DNA from: Methylobacterium marchantiae
GTDB lineage: Bacteria; Pseudomonadota; Alphaproteobacteria; Rhizobiales; Beijerinckiaceae
NCBI RefSeq assembly: GCF_022179405.1
Contig: NZ_BPQT01000059.1
Coordinates: 1 to 55,709, forward strand
Length of the DNA: 55,709 bases
Direction of reading: 5' to 3'
The position numbers and the translations under genes are program-made. The notes under the pieces are model-generated. The model did not search any database. It was not told where the DNA came from and worked only from the letters and a program-made list of their open reading frames with translations. This document shows, piece by piece, positions 52,563-55,709 of the stretch (the stretch's first letter is position 1; every line of letters begins with the position of its first letter).

Positions 52563-53326
52563 GCTACGATTCCCGTCCGGGCGCGGTCCATGGCTAACCG
52601 CATGTCGCGGATCGCCTGCCCCAGCCCCCAGAAGATGGCCTCGCCGATGAGGGAATGGCCGATATTGAGTTCGGCGAGCTGCGGCAGGGCCGCCACCGGC
52701 CCGACGCTGTCGAGGGCGAGACCGTGGCCGGCATGAACCTCGAGACCGATCCGCGAACCGTAGGCGGCGGCCCGTGCGATGCGGGCGAGCTCATGTGCCA
52801 CGCGAACTCCGTCGCCGTCGGCGACCGCCTCGCAATAGCTTCCGGTGTGAAGCTCGACCACGGGCGCCCCAAGGCCCGATGCCGCATCCATCACCGCTTC
52901 ATCGGGCTCGACGAACAGCGAGACGCGGATGCCGGCGGCGGACAGGGCCGCGATCCGTGGCGCGAGGTGAGCGGCCTGGCCGACGATGTCGAGACCGCCC
53001 TCCGTGGTGCGCTCCTCGCGCTTCTCCGGCACGAGGCAGGATGCGTGCGGCCGCAGGCGGGTGGCGATACCGACCATCTCGTCGGTGGCGGCCATCTCGA
53101 AATTGAGGGGCACGGAGAGCCGCGCCATCAGCGCCTCGATATCCGCGTCGCGGATATGCCGGCGGTCCTCGCGCAGATGCGCGGTGATGCCGTCCGCTCC
53201 GGCCTCCACGGCGAGCATCGCCGCGCGGACCGGATCGGGATGGATGCCGCCGCGGGCGTTCCGCACGGTTGCGACGTGGTCGATATTCACGCCGAGGCGT
53301 AGAGGAGCGAGGGCTTTGGCGGACAT
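52559..53326 (-). CDS. pdxJ: Pyridoxine 5'-phosphate synthase
   Basis: TIM-barrel enzyme that forms pyridoxine 5'-phosphate from 1-deoxyxylulose 5-phosphate and 3-amino-2-oxopropyl phosphate. The 255 residues include [19 protein letters not shown] near the start, [26 protein letters not shown] and the C-terminal phosphate-binding [14 protein letters not shown]. The start at ATG 53326 has GGAG 7 bases upstream; the frame is open to 53359. It is the first gene of the pdxJ-acpS pair. Confidence 0.96.
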   Translation of the reverse strand: MSAKALAPLRLGVNIDHVATVRNARGGIHPDPVRAAMLAVEAGADGITAHLREDRRHIRDADIEALMARLSVPLNFEMAATDEMVGIATRLRPHASCLVPEKREERTTEGGLDIVGQAAHLAPRIAALSAAGIRVSLFVEPDEAVMDAASGLGAPVVELHTGSYCEAVADGDGVRVAHELARIARAAAYGSRIGLEVHAGHGLALDSVGPVAALPQLAELNIGHSLIGEAIFWGLGQAIRDMRLAMDRARTGIVA

Positions 53327-53460
53327 CTTGCGGCTCCGGACGACAGACCCGTCCTGCAATCAGGCACGTCCTGCAACGAAGAGAGAGATCGGCAGGCGGT
53401 GTGCCCGGCCGGTTCGTCCCTAGATAAGGGCGAGTCGGCTTTTTCGGGATAGGTGACGCA

Positions 53461-53835
53461 ATGGGAATTCTCGACGGCCTGTTCGGCCACGGCAGCGACC
53501 TGTCTCCGCAGGAGGTGAACGAAGCCCTCGCGGGAATCCTCACTCAGGGCGAGGCCGTGCAGGTCGCCTTCCGGGTGATCCGCGATCTCATCGTGTTCAC
53601 GGACCGGCGCCTGATCCTCGTCGACAAGCAGGGCGTGACGGGCCGCAAGGTCGCCTACATGACCGTGCCCTACAGGGCGATCACCTGCTTTTCCGTCGAG
53701 ACCGCCGGTAGCTTCGACTTCGATTCGGAACTCGCGATCTGGGTCTCCGGCCGGCCTGAGCCGATCAGGAAGACGCTGAAGCGCGGCGCCGACATCCTCG
53801 GTATCCAGCAGGCGATCGCGTCCTCTCTCCGGTGA
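53461..53835 (+). CDS. PH domain protein (bacterial PHb family)
   Basis: A 124-residue cytoplasmic protein matching the bacterial pleckstrin-homology-like family (PF08000). The run VIRDLIVFTDRRLILVDKQG followed by TGRKVAYMTVPYRAITCFSVETAG is the family's most recognisable stretch. No membrane segment or signal peptide is visible. It starts with ATG 53461. Family members have known structures but no firm cellular role. It is divergent from pdxJ and 72 bases upstream of the PepSY gene, with which it may share a transcript. Confidence 0.88.
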   Translation: MGILDGLFGHGSDLSPQEVNEALAGILTQGEAVQVAFRVIRDLIVFTDRRLILVDKQGVTGRKVAYMTVPYRAITCFSVETAGSFDFDSELAIWVSGRPEPIRKTLKRGADILGIQQAIASSLR

Positions 53836-53907
53836 CGTTTCGCAGGAACCGGCTCACCCGAGCGGCGGTTGATCGGTAGACGGCAAATGAACCCTGGGAG
53901 GAACCCG

Positions 53908-54171
53908 ATGAACGCTCTGAAGCCCGCCCTACTCGCCCTGCTCATCACCACCGGCTCGGCCGGACTCGCTCTCGCGGACAAGCCGGGCGCCGACTGGATG
54001 CCGGCCGAGCAGGTCAAGCAGAAGCTGATGGCCGCCGGCTACACCGACATCACCGAATTCGAGGCTGATGACGGCCATTGGGAGGGCGAAGGCATGAAGA
54101 ACGGCGTGAAGATGGAATTCCATGCCGATCCGAAGACCGGCGCGATCATCTCCGAGAAGCCCGACAAATAG
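53908..54171 (+). CDS. Secreted PepSY domain protein
   Basis: An 87-residue protein with a signal peptide (LKPALLALLITTGSAGLALA, then DKPG) and a single PepSY-type domain: WMPAEQVKQKLMAAGYTDIT is the helix and FEADDGHWEGEGMKNGVKME the sheet, ending in DPKTGAIISEK. Such proteins are periplasmic and are proposed to act as peptidase inhibitors or sensors. ATG 53908 has GGGAGGAA seven bases upstream. The frame is open to 53869, but that start has no such site. Confidence 0.88.
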   Translation: MNALKPALLALLITTGSAGLALADKPGADWMPAEQVKQKLMAAGYTDITEFEADDGHWEGEGMKNGVKMEFHADPKTGAIISEKPDK

Positions 54172-54246
54172 GCCCGACGACAGGATTGTCGTGATCGACA
54201 TCCGTCCTCAGGACCGGCCGACGAGATCGGAACGGATGGGTCAGCG

Positions 54247-54921
54247 GTGATCAGCAACCTCGACATCCTGGGTCGGCTCATGCTCGCGGCTCTGCTGGGC
54301 AGCGCCGTGGGCTTCGAGCGGGAACGCCTCGTCTGGGCGGCGGGCATGCGAACGCACATGCTCGTCTGCGTCGGCTCCTGCCTCATCGTCATCGTCTCGG
54401 CCTTCGGCTTCTCGGACATTCTCGGCACGCCAAACGTCGCTCTCGATCCATCGCGCATGGCGGCACAAGTGGTCTCCGGCATCGGCTTTCTCGGTGCCGG
54501 CACGATCATGCTCCGCGGGGAAATGGTGAAGGGGCTCACCACCGCGGCAGGTCTCTGGGCCGTCGCCGCCATCGGCCTCGCGGCCGGAACCGGCCTGTTC
54601 ACCGCCGCCATCGCCACGACTGTGATCGTCTTGGTGATCCTCGCCGGCGTGAAGCCGCTGGAGGAATATTACCGCGAACGGTCCCAGACCCGGATTCTCA
54701 CCATCACCGCGAGGCGTGGTGCCGTGACGATCGAGGGCCTGCGCAAGATCGCCGGCTCCTACGCGTCGAGACTGTCACAATTCGTGGCCCAGCCGGGCGA
54801 GGAGGATGGGATCGACACGATCGACGTGTCTTTCATCCGGCTCCCGGTGAAGAGTTGCGACGAGATTGCGACGGCCTTGCGTGCCTGCGACGGTGTGAAG
54901 AGCGTCGATCAAACACGGTGA
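54247..54921 (+). CDS. MgtC/SapB family membrane protein
   Basis: A 224-residue protein with four or five transmembrane helices in the first 140 residues, containing the MgtC family signatures AALLGSAVGFERE and GIGFLGAGTIM, and a C-terminal ACT-like cytoplasmic domain (about 150-224). The family includes virulence factors that inhibit ATP synthase and proteins linked to magnesium limitation; which applies here is not known. It starts with GTG 54247, and no close ATG alternative fits. Stop-to-stop distance to the convergent xoxF-like gene is 37 bases. Confidence 0.88.
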   Translation: MISNLDILGRLMLAALLGSAVGFERERLVWAAGMRTHMLVCVGSCLIVIVSAFGFSDILGTPNVALDPSRMAAQVVSGIGFLGAGTIMLRGEMVKGLTTAAGLWAVAAIGLAAGTGLFTAAIATTVIVLVILAGVKPLEEYYRERSQTRILTITARRGAVTIEGLRKIAGSYASRLSQFVAQPGEEDGIDTIDVSFIRLPVKSCDEIATALRACDGVKSVDQTR

Positions 54922-54958
54922 GCATCGGCGGCGGCGCTAACCCTGTGCCGGCGGGACC

Positions 54959-55709
54959 CTATCGCTCCGGCAGGGCGAAGACGGTCAGCTGCCCGCCGAG
55001 GGCGGTGTAGCGCGAAAGGGCCGCATAGCCACCGACGGCGCCGGCTCCGTCCGCCGGATCGGTGAGCCCGGCCGCGAGACCGATCCCGGCCCAGCCGCCG
55101 ACACCCGAAAGCACGGCGACGTATTGGCGACCGCGATGAAGATAAGTCGTGACGTTGCCGATGATGCCCGACGGGGTCTTGAACCTGTAGAGTTCCTTGC
55201 CCGACTTGGCATCGACGGCCTTCAGGTACCCTTCCAGCGTGCCATAGAAGACCACGTCGCCGGCGGTGGCGAGAGCACCGGACCACACCGAGAACGGCTC
55301 GGCATTGGACCAGACGATTCTTCCCCCGACGCCGTCCCAGGCGATGAACCGGCCGGTCTCGGGGCTGCTCTCGTGCGGCTGCAGGGTGACGGTTGCGCCG
55401 ACGAAGGGAACACCCGGACTATAGGTGACCTGGAACGGCTCGTAGCTCATGCAGATGTGGTTCGTCGGCACGTAGAACAGGTGCGTACCCGGTGAGTACG
55501 CCGCCGGCTGCTCGTTCTTGGCACCGATGGCACCGGGGCAGATCCCGGTCGTGGTCTCGTCCTCTCCGGTCGCTTCCGGCGAGTAGCGCGGATCGACCAG
55601 CGGGCGGCCGTAGTTCTTGGAGCCCTTTTCCATGTCGACCTTGGTGGCCCAGTTCACCACCGGATCGAACTTCTCGGCGACGAGAAGTTCGCCGGTCGCG
55701 CGATCGAGG
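54959..55709 (-). CDS. xoxF: PQQ-dependent alcohol dehydrogenase, XoxF-like (partial)
   Basis: The C-terminal 250 residues of a periplasmic quinoprotein alcohol dehydrogenase; the gene continues past the right edge of the window. The fold is the eight-bladed propeller, with tryptophan-docking-like segments ([39 protein letters not shown]) and the end [13 protein letters not shown] plus [16 protein letters not shown]. This ending and the [12 protein letters not shown] region are closer to lanthanide-dependent XoxF than to MxaF, but the diagnostic extra aspartate of the metal site lies outside the window. It would oxidise methanol or a related alcohol, passing electrons to a cytochrome c. Confidence 0.85.
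   Translation of the reverse strand, partial: LDRATGELLVAEKFDPVVNWATKVDMEKGSKNYGRPLVDPRYSPEATGEDETTTGICPGAIGAKNEQPAAYSPGTHLFYVPTNHICMSYEPFQVTYSPGVPFVGATVTLQPHESSPETGRFIAWDGVGGRIVWSNAEPFSVWSGALATAGDVVFYGTLEGYLKAVDAKSGKELYRFKTPSGIIGNVTTYLHRGRQYVAVLSGVGGWAGIGLAAGLTDPADGAGAVGGYAALSRYTALGGQLTVFALPER

Overview
The window reads as chromosome of a GC-rich alphaproteobacterial methylotroph, most likely Methylobacterium or Methylorubrum (Rhizobiales). Three things point there: an FdsGBA/Fdh2-type NAD-linked formate dehydrogenase operon, the C-terminal part of a XoxF-like PQQ alcohol dehydrogenase at the right edge, and the alphaproteobacterial gene order rpsB-tsf-pyrH-frr-uppS-cdsA-dxr-rseP-bamA-lpxD-fabZ-lpxA-lpxI-lpxB. 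Nearly all of the window is coding. I see no rRNA, tRNA, CRISPR array, prophage or insertion sequence. Layout: 1-6046 (minus strand) holds fdsGBA with a LysR-type regulator upstream, and a 28-bp-arm inverted repeat directly after fdsA. 6478-13355 (plus) is the aa3-type cytochrome c oxidase cluster coxB-coxA-ctaB-small membrane protein-ctaG-coxC-DUF983-surf1. 13467-21673 (plus) carries a DUF4864 protein, threonine synthase, an M16 zinc peptidase, a membrane GGDEF/EAL protein with altered signatures, a small unknown protein, and a ferredoxin-reductase-like protein that has lost its usual cofactor motifs. 21686-24083 (minus) is rlmE-ppx plus a single-domain response regulator. A dual cold-shock-domain protein and a short secreted protein follow on the plus strand. 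25662-46875 (minus) is the conserved translation, isoprenoid, envelope and lipid A supercluster. It is interrupted twice: by a BLUF-domain gene between pyrH and frr, and by a cassette between dxr and rseP. That cassette contains an EmrAB-type efflux pump, its divergent TetR regulator with two near-perfect 19-bp operators, and an SDR/DoxX fusion. 47380-53326 (minus) holds rsuA, an rsmC-like methyltransferase, and the run pdxJ-acpS-lepB-rnc-era. The right end has a PH-domain protein, a PepSY protein, an MgtC family protein and the partial xoxF-like gene. How the genes work together: formate oxidation by FdsGBA yields NADH, and the cox cluster encodes and assembles a terminal oxidase of the respiratory chain. 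The xoxF-like dehydrogenase would start methanol oxidation at the other end of C1 metabolism. The large minus-strand cluster couples ribosome function (S2, EF-Ts, RRF) to nucleotide, isoprenoid, phospholipid, lipid A and outer membrane assembly. Many genes are translationally coupled by 4-bp overlaps (fdsG/fdsB, ctaB/small protein, ppx/rlmE, fabZ/lpxA, lpxI/lpxB, uppS/cdsA, pdxJ/acpS), often with GTG or TTG starts. This is mostly ordinary housekeeping DNA and I did not find a clear new multi-gene system. The most unusual items are the BLUF protein with two of its three key flavin-site residues replaced, the cofactor-less reductase-like protein, the operator pair of the efflux cassette, and several unexplained short repeat arrays and palindromes in intergenic DNA.
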